Shown here: in pieces, positions 47,018 to 57,780 of the stretch
Position numbering within the stretch: position 1 is the first letter of the stretch
Layout: every line of letters starts with the position of its first letter
Assembly: GCA_017607445.1 (NCBI GenBank)
Contig: JAEVHH010000003.1
Coordinates: 3,162,001-3,226,000 of the forward strand
Source of the DNA: Histoplasma ohiense
Taxonomy: Eukaryota; Ascomycota; Eurotiomycetes; Onygenales; Ajellomycetaceae
Reading direction: 5' to 3'
Length of the DNA: 64,000 bases
Notes under the pieces: model-generated
What the model was told of the DNA's origin: nothing
The model's input: only the letters and a program-made list of their open reading frames with translations
The model's database searches: none
Program-made: the position numbers and the translations under genes

Positions 47018-48078
47018 TCAGATTTTCTCAACTGATGAAGCATGACATTTCAATGATGACTTGAAAGCTGCAACTGGCAATGTAATCATCAGAATCTCAT
47101 CAATCACTATTTCAGCTGAAGTCTCAGAAGAACTGTCTTGTTGAATCTTCTGAATCTTCACAGCAAAGAATCTAACCACTGCAGTCACAGCACCCTGCAA
47201 AATGTTAACATTCAAAGTGTTCACATCAGTGATAATTAAATTCTCAGCAGTGTTGATAACTGTCTGAGTCAATTCAATGACATTCACTGACATCTAATAG
47301 AAAGTTAATATTATATACTGTAAAAACATCTGTTTTGAATAATAATTTATTAGAATGCAGGCATGCTTTGTCACTGAGCAGTGCTTGCATTTTTTGCATC
47401 AATTCTCAGCAGGCTCACAATGATGATGGGGGGATGTTGTCAAATGTTGAATACAACAACAGTAATATGCTGCTGTGTTTCTTTCTAATACTTCAACAAA
47501 ATCATTTACTTCCTCATCTTCATCTACATTATCAGCCAACTCAAATAACATACCAAAATCTTGGCTCAGTGAGGATGATATTGATGTAATAGCAGAATAT
47601 GAAAACACACTTTCTGAAACACTGCTATGATTGAATACCACACTCTGCTGTGACAACAAATCATCAGAGTTTATATAGAATTCTAGAATCTCATCTGCAT
47701 TTTTGTAGATCTGTATATCAAATACAAACCTCACAACAGTAGTTTGATACATGACAAATCTCTCATTCAGAACTTCATCAAAAAGCAGCATTTTGTGAAA
47801 TTCATTGATCAAAGATTGACTGATTTCATGAAAGCACTCAGACATCTATAACTTATTAGTACTCTTAACAATCTCAGTTTAAGAAAACTTACAGCAGCAC
47901 AACTTCTATTTGATATATGACAGACATGACAGTATATTCATTCATTGTTCACAAAGCAAGAATATACTGAAGAGTTCTGCAATCTCTTCAGACAATCCAA
48001 GCAAATGCTCTCAATGACAGACAGCATATCACTCTTCATAGACTCTGAACCAGCAATGGAAACAGCTGATTCTGACAT
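47018..48078 (-). pseudogene. Antisense accessory gene of G1-B: two-module Cys-rich protein, about 318 aa, three exons
   Basis: It lies between pol and the 3' LTR on the opposite strand. Exons are 47893-48078 (62 codons), 47351-47845 (165 codons) and 47018-47293. Intron 1 is 47 nt with donor GTAAGT, an ACTAAT branch site and acceptor TATAG. Intron 2 is 57 nt; its donor is mutated here but is GTAAGT in G1-A. Exon 1 encodes C-x2-C-x11-C-x8-C-x2-C-x6-C (CLDCLKRLQN … CHVCHISNRSC). Exon 2 is helical, then acidic (FELADNVDEDEEV), and ends in CKKCKHCSVTKHAC. TGA replaces probable Trp before each of the two C-terminal C-x2-C groups. Exon lengths are identical in G1-A. The pattern suggests zinc binding; the role is unknown. 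The TGA at 47018-47020 may itself be a mutated sense codon. Confidence 0.7.
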
Positions 48079-48621
48079 TCTATCATAACTTTAATCAGTA
48101 CCAAGACCTTGTTCAAAGAAGAAGAAGAAGCAAAAGCAACAAGAAAGAAAAACAGATGTTGAAGATTGAAATCAATATTGCAATGATGATCAAAGAGATT
48201 GCAACAACACAAAATTCAACTCAAAATGAAAAATGCAATCACACAACCAAAACTTCAAATTTCACAATAAAAATTGCATAGAAAGATACAGCATATTTTG
48301 TTTGATAAATTGATGTATTCTTTTTTAATAAAAAATTGTTAGTGGTGATGTTGGTGATGATTTTCAATGGAATGCAATTTTTGATGTAGAAGTCAAAGAA
48401 AAGAAGTTCAGAAGTTGTGTCTAAATTGTGATTGAACTGCAATGACACTGAAGATGGAAAAACATTCTCTCAAAACAGCAACACTTTGAAATTAATCTCA
48501 ACAATTAATCCAGTCTGATTCTGTGAACTCTATACAATATTAACCACACAGCACATGTTATGAACTTCATACATTGCAGTAAAAAGCTCTGAGAACCAGG
48601 TCTTTGAAGAAGAGAGATAAT
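48079..48621. other. G1-B segment between antisense gene start and 3' LTR
   Basis: AT-rich, with no protein recognised. It would contain the promoter of the antisense gene and ends in the purine tract for plus-strand DNA synthesis. Confidence 0.5.
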
Positions 48622-48892
48622 TGTAATAGATGCAACAGAGATATCTATATTAGAAAATAGCTATATAGTGATAGAAGAACACAGAACACATCAGAATTAA
48701 TGAGAAGAGATATAGCACACAGCATTATAGACAGCTGTAGTGTATGATGATTGTCTATATAATGCTCACTGATATCTGTAGATATTAGAAGATCAGCAAT
48801 TAGCTTTGAATAATAGAGATTGCTATCTTCTTAACATTCTATATGTGTACTTCACACTACTCTCATAATTATACCTACAATCATCTCTTACA
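48622..48892 (+). repeat. 3' LTR of G1-B, 271 bp
   Basis: Ends in TTACA at 48892, followed by the TSD GCTGA. It has lost more CpGs than its 5' partner. Confidence 0.92.
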
Positions 48893-49078
48893 GCTGAGAT
48901 CTTCAGAAGAGATATCCTCTTCTGAACTATACTCAGAGTCTGATTTCATAGAAGAAGATGATGCTTGTTGTGCACTTTCAGTGGCAGAAGTGTGTGTTTC
49001 ACAGTTTTCTTCCATGATGTTTGCTGCTTTGGATTCAGCAGTAGCATGAGTACAGTGGATGCTGTGGGTAGAGGTCAT
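48893..49078 (-). pseudogene. G3 gag, N-terminal part
   Basis: ATG at 49078 starts MTSTHSIHCTHATAESK, followed by a Ser/Glu-rich acidic stretch (SEYSSEEDISSEDLS). G1-B interrupts the frame after this point, and it resumes at 41748. This part has no stop codon. Confidence 0.65.
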
Positions 49079-49112
49079 GACTATTACTCAACAGATCATC
49101 TCTCAAAGATTG

Positions 49113-49125
49113 AGTGATTAGAAAC
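49113..49125 (-). promoter_or_regulatory. Putative self-priming PBS of G3
   Basis: In element sense GTTT-CTAATCACT directly follows the 5' LTR. AGTGATTAG, its complement, is present in the LTR (plus strand CTAATCACT, 33801-33809 of the 3' LTR); in the 5' LTR that site is mutated. Confidence 0.5.
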
Positions 49126-49383
49126 TGTGAGATGTAGTGACAGTGTGAAGAGTAACAGTAGAAGATAGTTTATAGCATAGTGGAGATAATAGTAATATAT
49201 TATAGAGTATAGTAGTGTAATGTAGCGTAGCTAATTGCTAAGAAAGAAAAGAAAGAGAAAGAAGATGTGCGAAATACATACATCGATATATATATACATA
49301 TAGAAATAGCGGTAGCGAGAGTATAATGAAAAGAGGTAAGAATAAGCGAAGATAATAAGGAAATAATAAATGAGTGCATTACA
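49126..49383 (-). repeat. 5' LTR of G3, 258 bp
   Basis: Pairs with 33696-33953, with the same length and termini; ATCCA follows. Confidence 0.9.
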
Positions 49384-50244
49384 ATCCACATCAGTGACAA
49401 TTAGATTCTCAGCAGTGTTGATAACTGTCTGAGCCAATTCAATGACATTCACTGACATCTAATAGAAAGTTAATGTTATATACTATAAAAAACATCTGTT
49501 TTGAATAATAACTTACTGAAACACAGACATGCTTCATCACTGAGCAGTGCTTGCATTTTTTGCATCAATTCTCAGCAGACTCACAATGATGATGAGGGGA
49601 CATTGTCAAATGTTAAATACAACAACAGCAATATACTGCTGTATTTCTTTCTAATACTTCAATAGAATCATCTGCTTTCTCATCTTCATCTATATTATCA
49701 GTCAACTCAAATAACATACCAAGATCTTGACTCAGTAAGAATGACATTGATGTAATAGCAGGATACAAAAACACACTTTCTGAAACACTGCTATGATCAA
49801 ATGCCACACTCTGCTGTGACAACAGATCATCAGAATTCATATAGAATTCTAGAATCTCATCTACATTCTTATAGATCTGCATATTAAGTACAAATCTCAC
49901 AACAGCAGTTTGATACATGATAAATCTCTCATTCAGAACTTCATCAAAGAGCAGCATCTCATGAAATTCATCAATCAAAAATTGACTGATTTTATGAAAG
50001 CACTCAAACATCTATAACTCATTAGTACTCATAACAATCTCAGTTTAAGAAAACTTACAGCAGCACAACTTCTATTTGATATATGATAGACATGACAGCA
50101 TATTCATTCATCATTCACAAAGCAAGAATATACTGAAGGGTTCTGCAATCTCTTCAGACAACTCAAGCAAATGCTCTTGATGACAGACAGTATATCACTC
50201 TTTATAGACTTCAAATCAGCAACAGAAACAGCTGATTCTGACAT
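49384..50244 (-). pseudogene. Antisense accessory gene of G1-A, exons 1, 2 and start of exon 3
   Basis: Exon 1 is 50059-50244 (62 codons), intron 1 50012-50058 (47 nt, GTAAGT…GTTATAG), exon 2 49517-50011 (165 codons), intron 2 49459-49516 (GTAAGT…TATTAG), and exon 3 starts at 49458 and is cut by G3 at 49384. Exon and intron 1 lengths equal those in G1-B despite independent RIP damage. Exon 1 shows CLSCLKRLQN with CHVYHISNRSC (one Cys changed to Tyr). Exon 2 starts MFECFHKISQFLIDEF and has a TAA after CCCCI. This copy preserves the intron 2 donor that G1-B lost. Confidence 0.68.
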
Positions 50245-50786
50245 TCTATCATAACTTTAATTAGTATCAAAGCCTTGTTCAAAGAAGAAGGAGAAGCAAA
50301 AGCAACAAGAAAGAAAAACAGATGTTGGAAATTGAAATCAATATTGCAATATTGATCAAAGAAATTGCAACAACACAAAACTCAACCCAAAATGGAAGAC
50401 ACAATTACACAATCAAAACTTCAAATTTCACAATAAAAATTGCATAGAAAGATACAGTGTACTTTGTTTAATAAATTGACATATTCTTTTTAAATAAAAA
50501 ATCATTGAAGGTGAGAGTGATGATGATTTCATTAGAGTACAATTTTTTGATGTAAAAGTCAAAGAAAAAAGGTTCAGAAGTTGTGTCTAAATTATGATTG
50601 AACTGCAATGACATCAGAGATGAAAAAACATTCTTTCAAAACAGCAATACTTCAGAATTAATCTCAACAATAATTCAGCTCAATTCTGCAAACTTTATAC
50701 AATATCAACCACACAGCACATGTTACAAACTTCACATATTGCAGTAAGAAGCTCTGAGAATCAGATCTTTGAAGAAGAGAGATAAT

Positions 50787-51057
50787 TGTAATAGACACAA
50801 TGAAGATATCTATATTAGAAAATAGCTATGTGGTGATAGAAGAACACAGAACACATCAGAATTAATGAGAAGAGATATAGCACACAGCACTATAGACAGC
50901 TGTAGAGTATGGTGATTGTCTATATAATGCTCACTGATATCCATAGATATTAGAAGATCAGTGATTAGCTTTGAATAATAGAGATTGCTATCTTCTTAAC
51001 ATTCTACATGCGTACTTCACACTACTCCCATAATTATACCTACAACCATTTCTTACA
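50787..51057 (+). repeat. 3' LTR of G1-A, 271 bp
   Basis: Followed by the TSD ATAGA (51058-51062) that also precedes 20994. Preceded by the purine tract GAAGAAGAGAG. Confidence 0.92.
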
Positions 51058-51062
51058 ATAGA

Positions 51063-52860
51063 TTTATATTCATCATTCAATGATTCTGCTCAATCTGAAT
51101 CTGTATAATCTATTGACAGATATGATGTATTGAAGAATTCATTGATTTCATTCTTGAGATCTTTATATAAGATGTCAAGATTGTTTATTTCTTTTAGATA
51201 TTATATAATATAGAGAAGAGTTTTTCATATCTTAGATGTAGATACAGTATTCTTCTGTATTAATAGAGATGCTACTTGCACAATATCTGAGTGTAATTTG
51301 ACTGTCTGATACTGCAAGTATTCTATTTTATATTGATATTGTTCTTTGATGAATCCTTTTTCTTATTCTGATATGAGGATATTGTCTATCTTCAATTCTT
51401 CAAATATTGATGTAGAGACAGAGATGGCATCATCTAGATGAAAATCTTGCACTAAATGATTGATATAGTGTCTCAATATCAATTTTATAGCATCATCAGA
51501 GTGATATTCAATTTTCATATCTAAGTATTTCAAAGATTCTTTTAAATCCTTAATTTCTAATTTATTGATAAGAGTGTTAACTAGTCAATTGACATCTGCT
51601 GAATCTTCTGCTATAATATGAAGATCATTCATGTAGATTGTTATATAAAGATGATTGTATGATGTGTGATGTTATAGAGTAGAGTTGTATGAGCTAGATT
51701 TGAAATCATTCTTACAGAGTAATGCTGTAAGAAAATCATATCAAATCTTAGAAGTAGAATTCAATTCATATAGAGAGTCTTCAACAGCACAAATCATTGT
51801 GTGTGAAGTCTTCATCTCAAATTCAGTAGATTGCTGCATATAAATTGTTTTATCAAGTCAGCTGTGTAGATAGATCATTACTATATTGATTTGATGCAAG
51901 ATTCAATCTCACTTTGCTGCTATTGTAAACATTATATGATTAGTAGCATCATTAACAATGAGTGTGTATGTTTCTTCACATATACTTTTCTTTAATCAAT
52001 TACTGCACACTACTCATTGAGATTTTTGTAATATTTCATCAGAATCCACATTGAGATTCTGAGGGTGATCTTTTTCAACATAAATTCAGCAGCTGAGAGC
52101 CACTGACTCATCAGAAGAAATGTCAGAATATGAGATTATTATTCAAATATTTCTTCATTTCAAATCTGCAATCTTGTGTTTCATTGATTCCTGCTAATAT
52201 TTGTCAACCTCTTCAGATCTACTAATGGCATTCTTATATTCTTTTGAAATGAAACTGATGAGAAGAGAAGAAATACAGATAATGAATGCTTTTGCTGATC
52301 TTATTCAATCAGTGTCAGCTAATTCAGAAACAGTAGTATTATCAATAAGATAAGTTGCTGAACTTGCAGCTTCAGATGTTATCTGATTAGTGTTATTCTG
52401 TGAAATTGTAGATTCTTTTGTAGATTCTTTTGTAGAAAAAACAAACATCACTGATGATAATTATTTTATCAATTGTAGAACTTCAGAGATGATAGATTGA
52501 GTTATCACAGAACTCTATAAGTTTATAGATTTCTGCTCTTGCAGACAGTTTGTCAGTTGGTTTTTGAAATTTATGAAGATGTGTGTAAACATCAACATCT
52601 AGCTCTCTAAAATGACAAAATTGAGATGGGGTATTGATTAGCACTGAGAAGAAGATTGCATAAGAGCATTGTATAGATGCTTTGTTAATGTTGATGATAG
52701 ATCAGTATTTCTCATTATATAGAGTGATGAAAGTTAATGTGTTGTTGGTAATTGCAATCATCATTTTGAGAACATCTGCTCAGAACTTCTTTGATATATT
52801 TATATCTAGAAGCACTGTTCTTGTGTGTGTCATTATCATACAGATTCCTCTCTCAGAAAC
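51063..52860 (-). pseudogene. Copia pol: integrase end, RT and RNase H start (right piece)
   Basis: The minus strand reads an integrase end with ISKKF(W)AD (family form LPKRFWAEA; Trp as TGA), then PSQFCHFRELDVDVYTHLHKFQ, RT with IYMNDLHII in place of YVDDLLI (near 51630) and RNase H start YTDSD(W)AESLNDEYKSI. The last codons join in frame to 20993 once G1-A is removed. Gag and the 5' LTR would lie further right but are not seen beyond the LINE-1 scrap at 52861. Heavily mutated. Confidence 0.82.
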
Positions 52861-53871
52861 ATTATTATTATTATTATTATTCTTCAATTATAGATGCATG
52901 CAGTCAGTGACTATGACATCTATCTGAAACACTTCAGAATTTTTCAACTCAAGAATAATTTAATATACAAAGACAATTTAAAACATGCATTATCAGAATT
53001 CCAGCCCAGAATCAAACAACTATTCAAACTGTTCAATCAAAGAAATCAAAATCAAAAGAATGTCAGCAAGTCAACACAACTTAGTTTGAAAACAAAAGAA
53101 ATAAACATTGTAAAAGACAGCTTTATTATAACAAGGAAAAGAAAAACCACTGACAACAACTATAACATCAACAAAAAACAAACCAAACTTTTCAAAACAA
53201 ACTAAAACTGATCATAAACAACTTAAGAGAGACTTCAAAGCAAGATGAAAAGAAAGACTAAAAGAAAAATCAAAATAAATCAAATTGAAAATCTGATCTC
53301 AATATTTTTAACAGACAATTCATTCAAACTCTTGTAGCAACATTTGATTCTTTCAAATATTCAATTAAAAACTTGTTTCCAGTTTCTGTATTGAATAATA
53401 GATTCAAATTTAATTGTTTCAATTCAAACTTTTTTCTCAGTTTCAATCTCAATTCTGAATACTTTGCACAAAGTAACAGAAGATGCTCTGGATTTTCATA
53501 TAACTGATAATCTAAACATAGACTACTTAAATCATCTTTAAACTTTGTTAAATATGATTTGAAGTAACCATGTCCAAGCTTTAACTGCATTATTGTAGCA
53601 AAAAGTTTCTTTTTACACTTTATTGAACAAGTTTTCCACTTTGGCTTTGTTTCAAATCTGAAGTAATGCACACTTTTTCTTTGCATAAATCAGATATCTT
53701 GCCATTTTTGCAAACATGATTCTCTTATTTTTCTCTTAATAAAAGCCCATGTTACAATTCTTTGAAAGCAGATTTCTAATTCAGTTGCTTTTTTTGCAGC
53801 TCTATCAGTCATTTCATTGTCATATATACCCATATGAGCAGACACTCAGTGAAGATGAATAGAACAATTGA
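52861..53871 (-). mobile_element. 5'-truncated LINE-1 copy
   Basis: Starts (plus strand) with ATT repeats, the complement of the LINE-1 tail, and runs through the 3' UTR and the end of ORF2 (120-codon frame 53324-53686; RNase H motif HWVSAHMG near 53840) to about 53871. It matches 28390-29360 in reverse. No TSD could be identified, so the right border may be deleted or reinserted. Confidence 0.85.
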
Positions 53872-54520
53872 ATGACTATATGACTACTCCACACAGAATG
53901 CATCTTAAGCTAGTTACATTTATCTCTATAACTAACTGATCACTGCATTCATTCTCTTGAGCCACTTTAACTAGTTCTGAGGTTTTCAGCTGGGGGTCCT
54001 AGTTAAGTGCCACTGCTCACTCTAGGCATCACCATAGCTCAGAGCTTCCAGTTGCCAATCTCAGTCCATTGCTCTCTTGATCTACCAACCGACTGTCATG
54101 GTCTTGCTCTGTGTAAGGGACTAACCATAGGCTTACCCCATCTGATGATAACTCACTAATAGTGTTAGATGACCACTAGTAGGCTCTGAATAGAGTGTCT
54201 ATCAGAGTGTTCTGCTTGGCTTGCTACTACCCCTCTGATGAGGCAGTCAATCAGATGGTTTTTAAAATCATTCTCTGTTGTTGAAGTGATCCTCTAGATG
54301 CTGGGGGTCTTGGCAGATGCTAGTATGTATAAGCACTCTATACTTGATCCTCTGTAATCATTGAATCTTGCTTAGATCAGCACTAGTGGCAGAGGGACTG
54401 CTTGGCACTAATGAGTGTGGCTTTCAGTGGCCATCACTCTCACCACTGCCAAGCAGCATCTCTGTCAGCACTGCCTCACTAGACTTGACCTCTGATCACA
54501 GAGGCCTTCATGGGTAAGAA
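53872..54520. other. Unclassified, less AT-rich but CpG-poor segment
   Basis: Composition differs from both sides: fairly balanced GC, almost no CpG and no coding frame. It may be the 5' UTR of LINE-2, but no second copy is available in the window to prove it. Confidence 0.4.
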
Positions 54521-55754
54521 GTGGTTCAAAATGAAATCTTACCAGCAGCAGAATTCAAATCTACAGCACATCTAACAGTGCTATCTTGAATAACAGTCTT
54601 ATCAACTGCATCACATGGGCTCTGAACAGATATTGCACAGAAGAGGAAAAACTCTACTCTCTCTGAAACTATCTCTGCTAAGACTATAACTTTCTCAGCT
54701 GACAGAGCTAATGAAGTCAGTCTGCAGCTCAAAAACATCAATCAGTCAAGAAACTTTACAGAGAATACAAAGCAGCAGAAGAATTCATAAATTCTTATCA
54801 CTCTTTAGTCAGAAAAACAGATCATCTAACTGCAGCTATATACTATGCAGCAGACAATTGTTGCAAACATTCAGAGAGTGAAGAATATAGCTAATATACT
54901 GAAGATAAAGCTCATCAGAATAGATTGAGTGATTATATTAAGTAACAGAGATATACACAATGCTCTGATCACTGAGAAGATAGTGACTACTCTCTGTGAA
55001 GTTCTTGACATCACAGAGATTCAGCTATCAGAACAGTGATACAATTATGCTGTTTCAGAGATCTCAGAATTTATTCAGAACTGAGAAGAGATAAGAATCC
55101 TCACAGATAAGATGATTGAAAAAGAGATTCTGACTCAGACAAAGATAAAATCAGTGAACTGTCAATTCTCATAACATGAAGTGAATTTTAAAATGAGAAA
55201 GATTACATAAATTATCTTCTTTCTCATCTCAGTAAAAGACTTCTCACTCTTCAATGTCAGTGAAAGGATCAGACTCATTAAGAAAAGATCTCTGACAGTG
55301 AAATATGATTCAGAATACTAGAGATATTGTCATTCATCAAAATATGCATGACTGACAAGATGCTTCAACTGCAGTGAGCTCACAAGTCAGCATAAGAAAT
55401 CAACAAATATAAAGTATAAGAGAGTATCACAGTATATCAACTGCTGTCAACTCTACTCAGCTGAGCATCAGCACTGCTCTGCCACATTCAGATGTGTGAA
55501 TAATATTCTCAGATGTCTAACTTAAAAAAAGCTAGCAGCTGTTCATTATCTTAGCAACAAATATCACAGAATTACTCAGAAGTGATAATCATCATCAGCA
55601 TAATCAGCATCAATGATTACAGTGATGATATCTACATCATTCACTCAGTCAATTCAGTCAACACAGCTCACTGAGCTAGCATCTTATAAGTAGACAGCTA
55701 TTCAGAGCTTCATCAGTGAAGAGAACATCATCTGACAGATGACTCACATCAGAC

Positions 55755-56982
55755 TAGACTGACTGTGTGATTATATATGAGACTGAGACTAAATATTTCT
55801 CCAGTCTCATTATCAAATTTCTTAGTTCTGATCTCATATAGTGTTTATTAAATTAGTCACTTTACACTGTTTATATTATAAATCTAGTCTCAGATCATGT
55901 TCTTCTTATAAATTACTGATTCTGGTTCCATTTGGTCCCATTTTGTTAAAATGGAACCAAATGGGATCATGATTTACTCTATATAGATGATATAATGCTA
56001 TAAGTGTTATCAAAAATCATTATCTATCAAAAGAAGTTTAGTGTATTTATGCTCTAGTTCTATTTTGAACTAGTAATGATAGTGATAGATAGATTCACTG
56101 CAGTAGATAGATTGGCAGCGATAGATTGACAGTGATAGATTAGCAGCAATAGATAGATTGGCAGTGGTAGATTGATTGGCAGCAATAGATAGATTCACTG
56201 TGGTAGATAGATTGGCAGTGATAGATTAGCAGCAATAGATTAGCAGCGATAGATTAGCAGTGATAGATAGCTTAGTAGTGAGGGATAGCTTAGCAGTGAG
56301 GGATAGCTTAGCAGTGAGGAATAGCTTAGCAGTGAGGGATAGCTTAGCAGTGAGGGATAGCTTGCAGCAATAGATAGATTGACAGCAGTGATAGCTTAGC
56401 AGTGAGAGATAGCTTAGCAGTGAGAGATAGCTTGCAGCAATAGATTGGTTGACAGCAGTGATAGCTTAGCAGCAAGGGATAGCTTAGCAGTGAGAGATAT
56501 CTTAGCAGTGAGGGATAGCTTAGCAGTGAGGGATAGCTTAGCAGTGAGGGATAGCTTAGCAGCGAGGGATAGCTTAGCAGTGAGGAATAGCTTAGTAGTG
56601 AGAGATAGCTTAGCAGTGAGAGATAGCTTAGCAGTGAGGAATAGCTTGCAGCAATAGATTGATTGACAGCACTAGATAGATATCTCCATCAATCATATCA
56701 TCAGATTGATATCTAAGATATGTATTATATAATCATCAGAACAGAACCAAACCTCAGTCAAAATTATAGTCAGTTTCAGATCATGTTCTTATTTTTTGAT
56801 AGTCAGTCACTTTACATGAAATATCAAGATTTATTAGTCTCATTTCATTCATATTCTAATAATTCTAGTCACTTTACACTCTCATTCTGATTCTGATCCC
56901 ACTGAAAATCACATCAAGAAATGGACTGAGACTAAATCAAATCAAATCAAACATGAAATTCATGATCTCATCAGTCAGTCTA
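55755..56982 (+). mobile_element. hAT-3: RIP-mutated non-autonomous hAT-like element, 1228 bp
   Basis: Collinear with hAT-2 from TAGACTGACTG to CAGTCAGTCTA. The TSD is CATCAGAC on the left (55747-55754) and TATCAGAC on the right (56983-56990), 7 of 8 identical. Relative to hAT-2, GGTCCC motifs have become GATCTC and similar, showing C-to-T changes mainly at CpC. It inserted in LINE-2. Confidence 0.85.
56085..56680. repeat. Minisatellite inside hAT-3
   Basis: Dominated by the 18-bp variant TTAGCAGTGAGGGATAGC. Multiples of three give an artefactual DSLAVR repeat frame. Confidence 0.88.
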
Positions 56983-57780
56983 TATCAGACAACACTCAGC
57001 TCACACAGCAGAGTAGCAGCATAATCAAACAGTCAAAAAATAGTCTAATCTCAGCATACAGACAACAGATCTGAGACTCTTCAATCTTATTTTATAAATG
57101 AACTTTGACAGCAGCTTATTAAATAACTTTTTATACTAGAATATCAATATCAGCAATACAGCTGATGCTGTAGAAACAATCAGCAGAAAAATCATTCTCT
57201 ATAGATTTTCTGAGTAAATACAGTCAGAACAGTTCTCTGTCACACAGCAGCTCTACAGTTTACTTTCAAACAGAGCTGTGAAATGATCTATATACAGAAG
57301 TTTTACACACAATCTGATATCAAAACTTCTAATCACTCAGTATATGAGTGCTTTGCACTTATAGATCACTGAGATGACACTAATCTGAAATAGTAAAAGA
57401 AGAAGAGACTCTGAGTCATAATATATATATATAAAAGTTCAAAGATAAAAGCACAGTAATACTGATCTGTATAAAACAGAGATCTGCTGTGAATCAGTGT
57501 CAATGACTATCACATTCTCAATATGTACAGACAGTCTGAGATAGACACAGTCATGAACTATCTGATCAATTTGAGCTCATCAGCTCACTGTCTGATAGAT
57601 GAGAATTTCAATATATAATATGATATTTTTGAATCAGAGACAGCAAATCTGCATCAAGAAGAAGAGCTTGTTCAGTGAATCAATGAACACAGAATGAACT
57701 TTGTAAAAGAGATAAATATTTCAACTTATACAGCAGATTATATAATTGATCTCATCTTCTTCAATATAATCTTTGCTTTC

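Larger units (their letters stand above)
41749..48892 (+). mobile_element. Gypsy G1-B, complete 7144-bp chromovirus
   Basis: 271-bp LTRs at 41749-42019 and 48622-48892, with TSD GCTGA (41744-41748 and 48893-48897) inside G3 gag. Gag and pol are on the plus strand (42125-46947), and an extra spliced gene is on the minus strand (47018-48078). The purine tract GAAGAAGAGAG precedes the 3' LTR (about 48606-48616). This copy keeps more of the presumed ancestral bases than G1-A. Confidence 0.92.
33696..49383 (-). mobile_element. Gypsy G3 (chromovirus), LTR to LTR, containing hAT-2 and G1-B
   Basis: 258-bp LTRs (33696-33953 and 49126-49383) run TGTGAG…TTACA on the plus strand, with TSD ATCCA (33691-33695 and 49384-49388) inside exon 3 of the G1-A antisense gene. 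The element is on the minus strand: 5' LTR on the right, gag (48893-49078 then 41748-40598), pol to about 35680, then an extra gene on the opposite strand (34307-35278), a purine tract next to 33954, and the 3' LTR. All coding parts carry RIP-like stops. Confidence 0.9.
20994..51057 (+). mobile_element. Gypsy G1-A (chromovirus), LTR to LTR, swollen to 30 kb by nested insertions
   Basis: Both 271-bp LTRs (20994-21264 and 50787-51057) are flanked by the TSD ATAGA (20989-20993 and 51058-51062), and they interrupt Copia pol in frame. Subtracting LINE-1 (22131-29362 plus its TSD) and G3 (33696-49383 plus its TSD) leaves about 7.1 kb, matching G1-B (7144 bp). Order: LTR, gag, protease, reverse transcriptase, RNase H, integrase, chromodomain, antisense gene (minus), purine tract, LTR. 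All coding parts carry RIP-like stops. Confidence 0.9.
54521..57780 (+). pseudogene. LINE-2 (non-LTR element): ORF1 and endonuclease remnant, continues at 63886
   Basis: The plus strand shows a degenerate ORF1 with Cys/His knuckles near 55355-55500 (CFNCSELTSQHKKS … CCQLYSAEHQHC). After hAT-3 come ORF2 endonuclease remnants ending TADYIIDLIFFNIIFAF at 57780; the continuation LVHQDLHCSSDHQS follows G2-A at 63891. This fits the end of an APE-type endonuclease (ID-L-F … SDH). Stop codons of all three kinds are frequent, so it is older or more mutated than LINE-1. Different family from LINE-1. Confidence 0.6.

Noticed and set aside
20994..51057. A single giant 30-kb mobile element (Starship- or Maverick-like)
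   Set aside because: Internal LTR pairs and TSDs (ATCCA, GCTGA, 13-bp LINE TSD) show nested ordinary elements. No tyrosine recombinase, protein-primed polymerase or capsid gene is visible.
56445..56657. Open frame with DSLAVR repeats as a gene
   Set aside because: It is the 18-bp minisatellite of hAT-3 read in frame. The same applies to 19082-19324 and 39760-40011.
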